From Clostridiales bacterium (GTDB taxonomy: Bacteria; Bacillota; Clostridia; Oscillospirales; CAG-382): a DNA stretch of 29,785 bases. Below are positions 22,304 to 29,785 of the stretch, in pieces. The stretch covers positions 1 through 29,785 of the forward strand of contig QAKH01000041.1 of the NCBI GenBank assembly GCA_003343885.1, in the 5' to 3' direction. The notes below the pieces were generated by a model. It was not told the DNA's origin. It did no database searches and was given only the letters and a program-made list of their open reading frames with translations. Made by a program: the position numbers and the translations under genes. Numbering within the stretch: the stretch's first letter is position 1; the number at the start of each line of letters is the position of its first letter.

Positions 22304-23749
22304 ATGACAGAGCAAAATCTGACGTTATTATGCGATTTTTATGAATTTACAATGAGCGCAGGCTATTTTAAAAACGGACTTGCCGACAAAATAACGTATT
22401 TTGACGTGTTTTTCCGCAAAATACCCGACGGCGGCGGATTTGCGATATGCGCAGGACTTGAACAGATTATTGAGTATATAGAAAACTTCCGTTTTGAGAA
22501 AAGCGACATAGAATATCTTCGCTCAAAAGGTTTGTTTGAAGAAGATTTTCTTTCGTATCTTTCTTCGCTTCGCTTTACCGGAGATATATTCGCCGTGCCC
22601 GAAGGAACGCCCGTGTTTCCAGGCGAACCCATTCTTACCGTAAGAGCGCCGGCGATCCAGGCACAGCTTATCGAAACATATCTTTTGCTTGAGCTCAATC
22701 ACCAGTCGCTCATAGCTACCAAAGCAAACCGTATTGTCCGTGCCGCCGATGGCAGAGTTGTGCTTGAATTCGGCTCAAGACGCGCGCAGGGCGCTTCCGC
22801 CGCTGTTATCGGAGCAAGGGCGGCGTATATCGGCGGCTGTCACGGCACCGCCTGCGCACTAAGCGACAAGCTTTACGGAGTACCTGCCGGGGGAACAATG
22901 GCGCACGCCTGGGTGCAGATGTTTGACACTGAATATGAGGCGTTTGAGGCGTACTGTAAAATGTATCCGCATGCCGCAACGCTTCTTGTGGATACCTACG
23001 ACACAGTTTCAAGCGGTATCCCTAACGCCATCAAGGCTTTTAAAAATGTGCTGCTGCCTATGGGAATAACCGATTGCGGCATAAGGCTCGACTCCGGAGA
23101 TATAGCGTATCTTTCAAAGAAAGCACGCAAAATGCTCGACGACGCAGGACTTTATGACTGTAAAATCGTAGCTTCAAACTCGCTTGACGAGTATATCATT
23201 AAAGACATTATACGCCAGGGCGCCTGCGTTGATACTTTCGGCGTCGGCGAACGCCTGATAACCGCCGAATCAGCGCCGGTTTTCGGAGCGGTATACAAGC
23301 TTGTCGCCGTTGAAACGGAAAACGGACAGATAGTGCCGAAAATCAAGCTCAGTGAAAATACTGCAAAGATTACAAATCCGCATTTCAAAAAACTGTACCG
23401 CTACTATGACAAGTCAACAGGAATGGCTCTTGCCGACGAGATGACCGTGTATGACGAAACGGTCGACGATACAAAGGAAAGGACAATTTTCGATCCGGTT
23501 GACACGTGGAAGAAAAAGACGCTCGAAAATTTCACGGCAAAGCAGCTGCTTGTTCCGGTTTTTCTCGGAGGAAAGCTTGTTTACGAAAGCCCGGCTCCGT
23601 CCGGGATACGTGCGTACTGCGCCGAACAGGTTGATAATCTCTGGGACGAAATAAAGCGTTTTGAAAATCCGCATAAGTACTATGTCGATCTCTCCGAAAA
23701 ACTGTGGAATATCAAGATGGATTTGGTTAAATCGCCGCAAAATCGGTAA
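22304..23749 (+). CDS. pncB: Nicotinate phosphoribosyltransferase
   Basis: 481-residue enzyme converting nicotinate and PRPP to nicotinate mononucleotide, the entry step of the Preiss-Handler NAD salvage route. The N-terminus (LLCDFYEFTMSAGYFKNG) and the EFGSRRAQG segment (155-163) are family hallmarks. His201 in GGTMAHAWVQMF is at the phosphorylated-histidine position. The RLDSGDIAYL segment matches the PRPP/substrate site. AGAAGG precedes ATG. It probably shares a transcript with pncA. No quinolinate synthesis genes are in the window. Confidence 0.94.
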   Translation: MTEQNLTLLCDFYEFTMSAGYFKNGLADKITYFDVFFRKIPDGGGFAICAGLEQIIEYIENFRFEKSDIEYLRSKGLFEEDFLSYLSSLRFTGDIFAVPEGTPVFPGEPILTVRAPAIQAQLIETYLLLELNHQSLIATKANRIVRAADGRVVLEFGSRRAQGASAAVIGARAAYIGGCHGTACALSDKLYGVPAGGTMAHAWVQMFDTEYEAFEAYCKMYPHAATLLVDTYDTVSSGIPNAIKAFKNVLLPMGITDCGIRLDSGDIAYLSKKARKMLDDAGLYDCKIVASNSLDEYIIKDIIRQGACVDTFGVGERLITAESAPVFGAVYKLVAVETENGQIVPKIKLSENTAKITNPHFKKLYRYYDKSTGMALADEMTVYDETVDDTKERTIFDPVDTWKKKTLENFTAKQLLVPVFLGGKLVYESPAPSGIRAYCAEQVDNLWDEIKRFENPHKYYVDLSEKLWNIKMDLVKSPQNR

Positions 23750-23774
23750 TCCGCTTCAAATTTGAAATATTCTA

Positions 23775-23803
23775 TTGAAAAGCCTCGTTTTATTTGTTAT
23801 AAT
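23775..23803 (+). promoter_or_regulatory. Strong sigma-A-like promoter of the acyltransferase
   Basis: TTGAAA (23775-23780), a 17-base spacer and a perfect TATAAT (23798-23803) sit just downstream of pncB and 27 bases before the acyltransferase ATG, so this gene has its own promoter. Confidence 0.75.
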
Positions 23804-23830
23804 GTAGCATAAAGCGTAGGAGGGAATGCT

Positions 23831-24871
23831 ATGAATGCACTTAGCCGCGCGAAAGATATAGACCTTATAAAGGCTGTCGCAATTATATGTGTTGTTTTTA
23901 TTCACGTCGGAGGAATATTTTACGCCTTCCCCGTCAATTCGTTTGAATGGAATGTCACTTTATTTTACGGATCTATTGTCCGTGCAGGTGTTCCGCTGTT
24001 TCTTATGTGCAGTGGGGCACTGCTGTTAAATCCTGAAAAAAAGCTTGATATTAAGCGGCTGTATACCCACAATATACCCCGTATCCTTGCCGCGATGTTT
24101 TTCTGGGGAATGGCGTACAAAGTATGGCATATGATATTCGGGGCAGGTATAACAGTTTCAGGACTCATACAAGCTTTAAAAGAACTATTGGTATTCAACG
24201 AAGAGTTTCATTTCTATTATCTGCATATCATTCTGCTTGTGTATGTTTTTTTGCCGGTTACGAGATGCTTCGTGGCGTCCGCACCTAAAAGGCTTGTCGA
24301 GTACGCGTTAGTCATATGGTTTGCGTTTGGAATTTTATATCCGACGGTTAACTCGTTTTGGCCGTTTACACTGCTTAGCGGAATGACACCGCAGTATCTC
24401 ATAAACATGACCTATGCCTCGATAGGTTACGGCGTTTTCGGATGGTATCTCAAAAAGTATCCCATAAGCGTAAAAATATCTGCCGCCGCCGCAATACTCG
24501 GCTTCTTGACGGTTTTTTTCGGAACATACTTCCTGTCGCTTCGTTACATGTACTTGAACGAACTGTTCTTCAGCGGAATGACCGTCGGTACTTTTATGCT
24601 TGCTTCGGGAATATACGGGCTATGTGTAAAAATGGGTGACAAGCTGCCGGAGCCTGCGACTATTGTCAGCAGGTTTATGTCAAAAGCGTCCTTCTGCATA
24701 TATCTTGTACATATGTTTGCCGTTTACCTGCTTGAGGGACTCGGCATTACTTCTTACGGAGGTCCGCCGATTATAACTATCCCGGTTATATCCTTTGCCG
24801 TCATTGCTATAAGCGTCGCGGTATATGCCGTCATATCGCGCATACCGGTTTTAAAGAAGTGGATAATTTAG
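23831..24871 (+). CDS. Membrane acyltransferase, family 3 (OafA/WecH-like)
   Basis: 346-residue integral membrane protein with about ten helices. The N-terminal segment has the family signature of R6, D11 and H25 around the first helix (IDLIKAVAIICVVFIHV). In acyltransferase family 3 this His is catalytic and the enzymes O-acetylate or O-acylate surface sugars or peptidoglycan. No extracytoplasmic SGNH domain is fused, so it is WecH-like rather than OatA-like in layout. The acceptor is unknown. AGGAGGG precedes ATG by six bases. It is a single gene with its own promoter. Confidence 0.87.
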   Translation: MNALSRAKDIDLIKAVAIICVVFIHVGGIFYAFPVNSFEWNVTLFYGSIVRAGVPLFLMCSGALLLNPEKKLDIKRLYTHNIPRILAAMFFWGMAYKVWHMIFGAGITVSGLIQALKELLVFNEEFHFYYLHIILLVYVFLPVTRCFVASAPKRLVEYALVIWFAFGILYPTVNSFWPFTLLSGMTPQYLINMTYASIGYGVFGWYLKKYPISVKISAAAAILGFLTVFFGTYFLSLRYMYLNELFFSGMTVGTFMLASGIYGLCVKMGDKLPEPATIVSRFMSKASFCIYLVHMFAVYLLEGLGITSYGGPPIITIPVISFAVIAISVAVYAVISRIPVLKKWII

Positions 24872-24937
24872 AATAATTATAATTTAGGTTAGATAGAAAA
24901 TTTAGATAGAGTATTTTTTCTGGAAAGGAAAACATTT

Positions 24938-26827
24938 ATGGAAGAAAAATGTGCCATATTGGACTGCGGAGGTCAGTACACCAAAGTAATCGACCGAAAA
25001 GTAAGAGAATTAGGGGTAAAGAGTGAGATATTCCCCATAGGAGTTGCTCCTGAAAAGCTTGCCGGATTCGGGGGAATGATTCTTTCCGGCGGACCTGCGA
25101 GCGTGTGGGAAAAAGGAGCTCCGGAATACGACGGAAGAATTTTCGACCTTGGAATACCGACTCTCGGAATATGTTACGGAATGCAGCTCTTAAACGAACA
25201 TTTCGGCGGCAAGGTTGTTCCTAATTACAAGACCGAATACGGACAGACAGAAATAAATGTAGATCCTTCCACGCCTCTTTTTGCAGGCCTCGAGAGCCGT
25301 CAGAAGGTTCTTATGAGCCATGGCGACGCGGTTGAGGTGTTGGCGCCCGGCTTTAAGAAAATCGCTGACACGGAAGGTGTTACGGCGGGCATATACAGTG
25401 CTGAAAAGAAGATTGCCGCCGTGCAGTTCCATCCTGAGGTAGATCCTACCGTTAACGGCGTGAAGATGCTTGAAAACTTTCTGCGCGGCGTGTGTGCGTT
25501 CAAGGACACATACGCACTTGAGGACCGCATAGAAACCTCCGTGAAGATGATACGTGAAAAAGTCGGCAGCGGCAAGGTAATAGTACTTGTCAGCGGCGGC
25601 GTTGACTCTGCCGTTACGGCAGCGCTTCTTGTCAAGGCTCTGGGTTCAGAACAGGTATACGGAATACATATTGACCACGGAATGATGCGTAAAAACGAAT
25701 CCGACATTATTTGCGAAAATCTTGCCGACCTCGGTCTTACGCAGATGCAGAGAATAAATGCGGAAGACGCATTTTTCAACACACCGCTTGTGATAGACGG
25801 CGTTTCATACGAGCCGTTATGCAAGACCTGCGAGCCGGAGAAAAAGCGTGCAATTATCGGACACATGTTTTTCGTAGTAACCGAGGAGGCGGCAAAAAAG
25901 CTGAATCTTGACTTTGACACCGCGTATCTCGGACAGGGAACGCTGCGTCCGGACCTTATAGAGAGCGGAAACCCGGATGTGAGCGGGTATGCGCACAAGA
26001 TAAAGACGCATCATAACGATGTCGGCGTCATACGCGCGCTTCGTGACAGAGGTCACGTTGTTGAAACCAACTGGGACTGGCACAAGGACGAGGTTCGTCA
26101 GGTAGCAAGAATGTTAGGACTTGACGAAGCGATTGCCTCACGTCAGCCTTTCCCGGGACCGGGACTTGGTGTACGCATAATTTGTACGAATAACAGCGGA
26201 AGAAATCTTTCCGACAAGGATGTTGCGGAAAAATACGAGCCGCTTGTCAACTTTGTAAAATCAAAGAGCGGCGAATACACGGCAGACCTTGCACCCATAC
26301 AGAGCGTAGGAGTGCAGGGAGATCACCGTTCTTACAAGAACATGGCGGTGTTATACACTAACTCAAACGGTGATCCGGCAGACACAGACATGGCAGGGCT
26401 TTATGAGTTGGCGAGGGAAATACCCAACGAGTTAGGGTACATAAACCGTGTTACCTACTGTCTGAATGAAAAAGCGCCGCAAAGTGAGCTTATTTGCTCG
26501 CCGACGCACATATGCCATGAGACAGCTGAGCTTTTAAGAGAGCTTGACGATATAACGACAAGACATTTGATGAACAAGAATATAGCGCAGTGTTTTGCCG
26601 TGCTTGTTCCGATAAGTGCGCATGAGGGCAAAAAATACTCCGTTGCGATGAGAGCGGTATGCACGACTGACTTCATGACGGCACAATCAGCCGTTCCGGG
26701 AAAGAATTTCTCGGTTGACGCGCTCAAGGCCGCACGCGACGAGATTGTTGAGCGCTTCGGAGATACCATTTCGCTCGTGCTGTATGACGTCACCGGCAAG
26801 CCTCCGGCTACGGTGGAGTGGGAATGA
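24938..26827 (+). CDS. guaA: GMP synthase (glutamine-hydrolysing), long type
   Basis: Converts XMP to GMP with ammonia channelled from glutamine. The N-terminal class I amidotransferase domain has the triad C79 (GICYGMQ), H165 and E167 (VQFHPEVDP). The ATP-pyrophosphatase domain has the P-loop SGGVDS (219-224), and the C-terminus is the canonical DVTGKPPATVEWE. At 629 residues it is about 110 longer than the usual bacterial enzyme of about 515. The synthetase part reads QGTLRPDLIES and KTHHNDVGVIRALRD, resembling the long enzymes best known from eukaryotes. GGAAAGG precedes ATG. Its 3' end borders the mobile element. Confidence 0.96.
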   Translation: MEEKCAILDCGGQYTKVIDRKVRELGVKSEIFPIGVAPEKLAGFGGMILSGGPASVWEKGAPEYDGRIFDLGIPTLGICYGMQLLNEHFGGKVVPNYKTEYGQTEINVDPSTPLFAGLESRQKVLMSHGDAVEVLAPGFKKIADTEGVTAGIYSAEKKIAAVQFHPEVDPTVNGVKMLENFLRGVCAFKDTYALEDRIETSVKMIREKVGSGKVIVLVSGGVDSAVTAALLVKALGSEQVYGIHIDHGMMRKNESDIICENLADLGLTQMQRINAEDAFFNTPLVIDGVSYEPLCKTCEPEKKRAIIGHMFFVVTEEAAKKLNLDFDTAYLGQGTLRPDLIESGNPDVSGYAHKIKTHHNDVGVIRALRDRGHVVETNWDWHKDEVRQVARMLGLDEAIASRQPFPGPGLGVRIICTNNSGRNLSDKDVAEKYEPLVNFVKSKSGEYTADLAPIQSVGVQGDHRSYKNMAVLYTNSNGDPADTDMAGLYELAREIPNELGYINRVTYCLNEKAPQSELICSPTHICHETAELLRELDDITTRHLMNKNIAQCFAVLVPISAHEGKKYSVAMRAVCTTDFMTAQSAVPGKNFSVDALKAARDEIVERFGDTISLVLYDVTGKPPATVEWE

Positions 26828-26857
26828 CATATCACATCCGACAAATGGCTTAACCAC

Positions 26858-26903
26858 GCCATTTTCGACACTTGTGAGTGCAAAATGGCAACGATTTGGC
26901 AAC
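26858..26903. repeat. Hairpin and paired TGGCAAC repeats near the attachment site
   Basis: GCCATTTT (26858-26865) and AAAATGGC (26882-26889) form a perfect stem with an inner CACT/AGTG stem. TGGCAAC occurs at 26886-26892 and again at 26897-26903, 11 bases apart, about one helical turn. Direct repeats phased like this next to the attachment site resemble arm-type integrase binding sites. Confidence 0.5.
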
Positions 26904-26923
26904 ACTAAATTATTTATAAAAGT

Positions 26924-26959
26924 AAGAGCTAACTGATTGGATTTTCAGTTAGCTCTTTT
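26924..26959. terminator. Bidirectional intrinsic terminator
   Basis: AAGAGCTAACTGA (26924-26936) and TCAGTTAGCTCTT (26945-26957) form a perfect 13-bp stem with an 8-base loop. T residues follow on the plus strand, and on the minus strand the stem is followed by a T-rich ACTTTTAT stretch. It separates plus-strand guaA from the convergent minus-strand operon of the element. Confidence 0.85.
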
Positions 26960-26973
26960 AAATGTATGTATTA

Positions 26974-27579
26974 CTATGCAACTTTTTCGAATATATCTTT
27001 TTGTACATTTAAATAATACTGCAAATCAGAATAGCCTTTCTTTTTAAAAACTTTAGGACGATTAATAAATTCAGAACTTATGTTGTTTGCTTCAGCTAAA
27101 CGTTTCGTAAAATTAAACAAACAATTTATTAATTCGCTAAATTGTGATGCAGAGATATTTAAAGTCACATTTTCAGATGAATTGTTTTTAACGATTGCAT
27201 CTATAGAGATAATTAAAGTGTCAATAATTTCTATGGATAAAGAACCATTTTGTGCGGCATCCAAATAAACTTGTAGTGCTTCTGCAAAATTAGCCTCTAA
27301 CTTTCGTTTATTTTTACTTGTAATGTATCCCATCATACCGATTGTAGCACTACCAATTATTAAAATACCGCCTATGGCTACAGTGCCTTTTTTGTGTTCC
27401 CTAATAAAATCAATTGCTTTTGATGCACCTTCTTTAGCTGCATCTGTGACAGCTGGAATATGTTTTATAATTCTTTTGTTATCAATGTTTTTTGCCAAAC
27501 CACATAATTCAGCTGTACCTGCTTTGACGGCTGCATATGTTTTATCGTCAACCCACAAATTTACATTAACTACAGGCAC
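26974..27579 (-). CDS. Unknown single-pass membrane protein of the element
   Basis: 201 residues and no family recognised. An N-terminal region of about 60 residues (VNLWVDDKTYAAVKAGTAEL early on) leads to one hydrophobic segment at about residues 64-87, rich in Gly/Ile/Ala (IGGILIIGSATIGMMGYI). A C-terminal cytoplasmic-looking helical region (about 95-201) contains many Ser/Asn. I chose GTG 27579 because AAGGAG lies eight bases upstream; a GTG nine bases earlier overlaps that site. It starts 12 bases after the XRE repressor stop and should be on the same transcript, so it is likely expressed while the element is quiescent. An accessory role such as immunity, defence or stability is only inferred. 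Confidence 0.7.
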   Translation of the reverse strand: MPVVNVNLWVDDKTYAAVKAGTAELCGLAKNIDNKRIIKHIPAVTDAAKEGASKAIDFIREHKKGTVAIGGILIIGSATIGMMGYITSKNKRKLEANFAEALQVYLDAAQNGSLSIEIIDTLIISIDAIVKNNSSENVTLNISASQFSELINCLFNFTKRLAEANNISSEFINRPKVFKKKGYSDLQYYLNVQKDIFEKVA

Positions 27580-27591
27580 TTTAACCACTCC

Positions 27592-28041
27592 TTATTTCGA
27601 ATCACTTTCCGGATAATTATATCTCCAATTATCGTATTCCTCTTTTGTTATTTCGCCGTTTCTATATTTACGGGCAACCTTATTCCACGCACGAAGCATA
27701 TCGTACATAGGAAAATAAGACGGATTTTCTCTGTCAAGTGTAAGACAAAATTCGTCATCAAGCATATTTATTGTCAATCCGTATATATCCTCTATTGCAA
27801 ACAGGGTGTGCAGCAGTGCATCGTAATTATCAATATCGGGAAGTTTGATTGCCTGCGGTGATACATCGAATATTTTTGCAATATCCTTTATCATATCATC
27901 TTTTGGTGTTCTGACACCTATTTCATACTGACCTACACGGGTTTCGGCTGTTTTTTCACTAAAGCCGAGTTTGATGCCAAGCCATTTCTGTGTGGCACCG
28001 TGCAGATTTCTTAAAAATCTTATTCGTTCTCCGATAGCCAT
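27592..28041 (-). CDS. XRE-family repressor of the integrative element
   Basis: 149 residues with an N-terminal Cro/C1-type HTH (about residues 16-42, with GFSEKTAETRVGQYEIG) and a C-terminal domain of unknown type. There is no visible RecA-cleavage peptidase domain. GGAGAT precedes ATG. Transcribed leftward from a near-consensus promoter and divergent from the xis-int operon, it fits a maintenance repressor that silences excision. The membrane-protein gene follows after 12 bases. The N-terminus (IGERIRFLRNLHGATQKWLG) is typical of regulators on clostridial integrative elements. Confidence 0.87.
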   Translation of the reverse strand: MAIGERIRFLRNLHGATQKWLGIKLGFSEKTAETRVGQYEIGVRTPKDDMIKDIAKIFDVSPQAIKLPDIDNYDALLHTLFAIEDIYGLTINMLDDEFCLTLDRENPSYFPMYDMLRAWNKVARKYRNGEITKEEYDNWRYNYPESDSK

Positions 28042-28073
28042 AATATATCTCCAATCGTATTGTTCTACTTATT

Positions 28074-28102
28074 ATTATAACATATTAGTTTGAGTTAGTC
28101 AA
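28074..28102 (-). promoter_or_regulatory. Promoter of the repressor operon
   Basis: On the minus strand TTGACT (28102-28097), a 17-base spacer and TATAAT (28079-28074). A near-palindrome AGTTAGTCAACT (28094-28105) covers the -35, a likely site for control. Confidence 0.8.
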
Positions 28103-28142
28103 CTATAAGAAATAAAAAAGATAATAAATTTCAAAAAAATAC

Positions 28143-28171
28143 TTGACATTATCGAATAAGTAATGTATAAT
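28143..28171 (+). promoter_or_regulatory. Consensus promoter of the xis-int operon
   Basis: Perfect TTGACA (28143-28148), a 17-base spacer and perfect TATAAT (28166-28171). A promoter this strong in front of an excision module implies tight repression. Confidence 0.85.
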
Positions 28172-28189
28172 GGTATTACATTATCTAAT
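28147..28189 (+). promoter_or_regulatory. Direct-repeat operator candidates
   Basis: CATTATCGAAT (28147-28157) and CATTATCTAAT (28179-28189) match at 10 of 11 positions, 32 bases apart (about three helical turns). The first begins inside the -35 and the second lies just past the -10 of the xis-int promoter. This is where the divergently encoded repressor would be expected to bind. Confidence 0.5.
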
Positions 28190-28276
28190 TGCGTTGAGTA
28201 TAATAATAAAAACAAACAGATTAAAATACTATATTACTGCAATTTGATAAAAAACCAATAGTAAGGAGTGAAAACA

Positions 28277-28486
28277 ATGGGGAATTTATTTTTGAGAGCT
28301 GATGAAGTGCAGCAGATACTCGGAGTATCAAAGTCGTATGCTTACAAGGTTATCAAGGAAATGAATTCCGAACTGCAACGGCAAGGCTATCGCACCATTG
28401 CCGGCAGAGTAAGCAAACAATACTTTTTCGAGAAAGTAAATTATCAGCCACAGGCAGAAGGGAGTCGTAAAAATGGCGGTATATAA
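28277..28486 (+). CDS. Excisionase-like small HTH protein
   Basis: 69 residues with an AlpA/MerR-like helix-turn-helix (LRADEVQQILGVSKSYAYKV) followed by a basic segment, the form of small recombination directionality factors that steer integrases toward excision. ATG 28277 has AAGGAG eight bases upstream; a GTG three codons earlier overlaps that site. It overlaps the integrase gene by 14 bases and is driven by the consensus promoter at 28143. A transcriptional role is possible, but size and position favour Xis. Confidence 0.8.
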   Translation: MGNLFLRADEVQQILGVSKSYAYKVIKEMNSELQRQGYRTIAGRVSKQYFFEKVNYQPQAEGSRKNGGI

Positions 28487-29552
28487 AGACGGCGAGAAAA
28501 AATGGCGTGCAGTTTACAGATTTACCGATTGGACGGGTGAAAGGAAACAAACGCAAAAACGAGGCTTTAATACAAAGCGAGAGGCACAGGCGTGGGAACG
28601 AGAGCAACTACGCAAAGTAAAATCGGATGTTGATATGACATTTGAAAGCTTTGCAGAACTGTACCGTAAAGATGTCGGAGCAAGAATTAAGGAAACAACA
28701 TGGGAAACAAAAAATTCTATTATTGATAAAAAGCTGATTCCCTATTTTGGGAAAAAGCGAATGTCGGACATCAAACCTAAGGATATTATTGCGTGGCAAA
28801 ATGAAATGATGAATTACCGTGATGAACATGGAAATCCATATTCGCCTGTATATCTCAAAACCCTGCACAATCAATTAAGCACAATATTTAATCATGCAGT
28901 AAAGTTTTACGGACTATCTGAAAATCCTGCTGCAAAAGCCGGAAATATGGGTAAAGCTAAGAACAAGGAAAAAGAGTTTTGGACTAAAGATGAATACTTG
29001 AAATTCATTGATGAGATGCTTGATAAGCCGATTTCGTTCTACGCATTTGAAATGTTGTATTGGACGGGCATAAGACTGGGGGAATTGCTTGCATTGACAT
29101 CCGCAGACTTTGATTTTGAAAGAAAAACAGTTACAATCAACAAATCATATCAGCGAATTGGCAAAAAGGATATTATAACAAGTCCCAAAACTGAGAAAAG
29201 CAACAGAGTAATCAATATGCCCGATTTCTTGTGCGAGGAAATGAAAGAGTATATTGATAGCCTTTATGGTGTGACGGGCAGTGACAGGATATTCCAAATC
29301 AGCAAAAGCTATTTGCACCATGAGATGGACAGAGGTACAAAAGCCGCAGGCGTAAAGCGTATTCCCATACACTCCATTCGCCATAGTCATATAAGCCTTC
29401 TGATAGACTTAGGATTTTCGGCTGTTGCAATAGCTAATCGAGTAGGGCATGAAAGTATTGACATTACATATAATTATGCTCATATGTTCCCGTCTACACA
29501 GCTTGATATGGCTAATAAACTGAACGAGGAAAGGGGTGAGTATAATGGATAA
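28473..29552 (+). CDS. int: Tyrosine recombinase / integrase
   Basis: 359 residues. There is an N-terminal arm-binding AP2-like domain (about 1-48, WRAVYRFTDWTGERKQ), a core-binding SAM-like domain (about 55-165) and a catalytic domain (about 168-350) with a complete set: R201 (TGIRLGE), K239, H300 and R303 (HSIRHSH), H326 (VGHES) and nucleophile Y335 (TYNYAH). It should catalyse insertion and excision of the element at guaA. The arm-binding domain predicts short repeats flanking the attachment core. AAGGGAG precedes ATG. It overlaps xis upstream and the MobC-like gene downstream by eight bases. Confidence 0.95.
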   Translation: MAVYKDGEKKWRAVYRFTDWTGERKQTQKRGFNTKREAQAWEREQLRKVKSDVDMTFESFAELYRKDVGARIKETTWETKNSIIDKKLIPYFGKKRMSDIKPKDIIAWQNEMMNYRDEHGNPYSPVYLKTLHNQLSTIFNHAVKFYGLSENPAAKAGNMGKAKNKEKEFWTKDEYLKFIDEMLDKPISFYAFEMLYWTGIRLGELLALTSADFDFERKTVTINKSYQRIGKKDIITSPKTEKSNRVINMPDFLCEEMKEYIDSLYGVTGSDRIFQISKSYLHHEMDRGTKAAGVKRIPIHSIRHSHISLLIDLGFSAVAIANRVGHESIDITYNYAHMFPSTQLDMANKLNEERGEYNG

Positions 29553-29785
29553 ATCGCTTGATAACAAAGGGCGTTGGCGAAATGTGATAATATCTTTTAG
29601 AATGTCACCGCAGGAGCGAGATGATCTGAATGTCAGAGTAAAGCTGTCAGGACTTACAAAGCAGGACTACATAATAAAACGCCTGTCGGAGCGTGACATA
29701 GTAGTTCAGCCGAACACAAGAGTTTACAAGGCTTTAAGAAACCAAATGGCAGAAATTTTGGAAGAATTAAAGCGAATAGACAACG
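29545..29785 (+). CDS. MobC/ribbon-helix-helix-like mobilization protein, partial
   Basis: At least 80 residues, cut by the window end. ATG 29545 overlaps the integrase stop, with AGGGGTGAG just upstream. The visible part has VIISFRMSPQERDDLNVRV, a ribbon-helix-helix-type opening. It continues with GLTKQDYIIKRLSERDIVV and a helical MAEILEELKRI, a pattern common in MobC-like relaxosome accessory proteins found next to integrases in clostridial elements. Such proteins help the relaxase nick DNA for conjugal transfer. No relaxase is visible, so mobilization ability is only inferred. Confidence 0.7.
   Translation, partial: MDKSLDNKGRWRNVIISFRMSPQERDDLNVRVKLSGLTKQDYIIKRLSERDIVVQPNTRVYKALRNQMAEILEELKRIDN

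Larger units (their letters stand above)
26828..29785. mobile_element. Integrative element inserted at the 3' end of guaA (left part)
   Basis: Immediately after guaA the DNA becomes AT-rich. It carries an XRE repressor, an unknown membrane protein, an excisionase-like HTH protein, a tyrosine integrase and a MobC-like gene. The guaA 3' end is a known insertion hotspot for tyrosine-integrase elements. guaA is intact, so the crossover must lie in or just after its last codons; the exact left border is not proven, and 26828 is used as a working boundary. The right end and second attachment repeat are outside the window. Confidence 0.75.

Noticed and set aside
25300..25998. 232-codon minus-strand open frame inside guaA
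   Set aside because: Shadow of guaA; Ser/Arg-rich translation with no domain.

Overview
This window looks like chromosome from an anaerobic, spore-former-lineage Bacillota (class Clostridia, probably a gut-type organism), with the left edge of an integrative element at its right end. The evidence is a complete Spo0A, a FabK-type clostridial fatty acid operon, an ECF-type vitamin transporter subunit, WalR/WalK-like signalling genes, strong AGGAGG-type ribosome binding sites, frequent TTG/GTG starts and intrinsic terminators. No rRNA, tRNA or CRISPR array was seen. The species cannot be named from this sequence alone.

Layout. 1-318 is non-coding and holds stacked hairpins and terminators. 319-1195 (minus) is an ECF sigma factor with its overlapping zinc-finger anti-sigma factor. 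Divergent from it, 1396-8952 (plus) is a type II fatty acid synthesis cluster: fabH-acpP-fabK-fabD-fabG-fabF-fabZ-accD-accA. The usual accB and accC are absent from their expected places. A terminator closes this block at about 9014-9058. 9187-10215 holds two separately terminated small genes, an XRE regulator and an YpsA-like SLOG protein. 10444-11379 (minus) is an EamA-type transporter.

11660-16621 (plus) is a cell-envelope block. It has a secreted protein with a degenerate NodB polysaccharide-deacetylase domain, a WalR/PhoP-like response regulator, a WalK-like histidine kinase, and a second, cytoplasmic NodB protein whose metal-binding residues are intact. spo0A faces it on the minus strand (16798-17580). 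The 459-base gap upstream of spo0A is AT-rich and contains four heptamers matching or nearly matching the Spo0A box.

18040-24871 (plus) carries an ECF transporter S component, a ComEC-like protein without the C-terminal metallo-beta-lactamase domain, holA, a nicotinamidase/nicotinate phosphoribosyltransferase pair for NAD salvage, and a membrane acyltransferase. guaA follows (24938-26827). It is of the long GMP synthase type.

Directly after guaA the character changes to AT-rich, mobile DNA. There is a hairpin with short direct repeats near the presumed attachment site and a strong bidirectional terminator. Then come a leftward operon (XRE repressor plus an unknown single-pass membrane protein) and a rightward operon (small excisionase-like HTH protein, tyrosine integrase, MobC/ribbon-helix-helix-like protein cut by the window end). 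The two operons diverge from back-to-back near-consensus promoters, which looks like a classic maintenance/excision switch. The 3' end of guaA is a well-known integration hotspot, and I read 26828 onward as an integrative (probably mobilizable) element whose right end lies outside the window.
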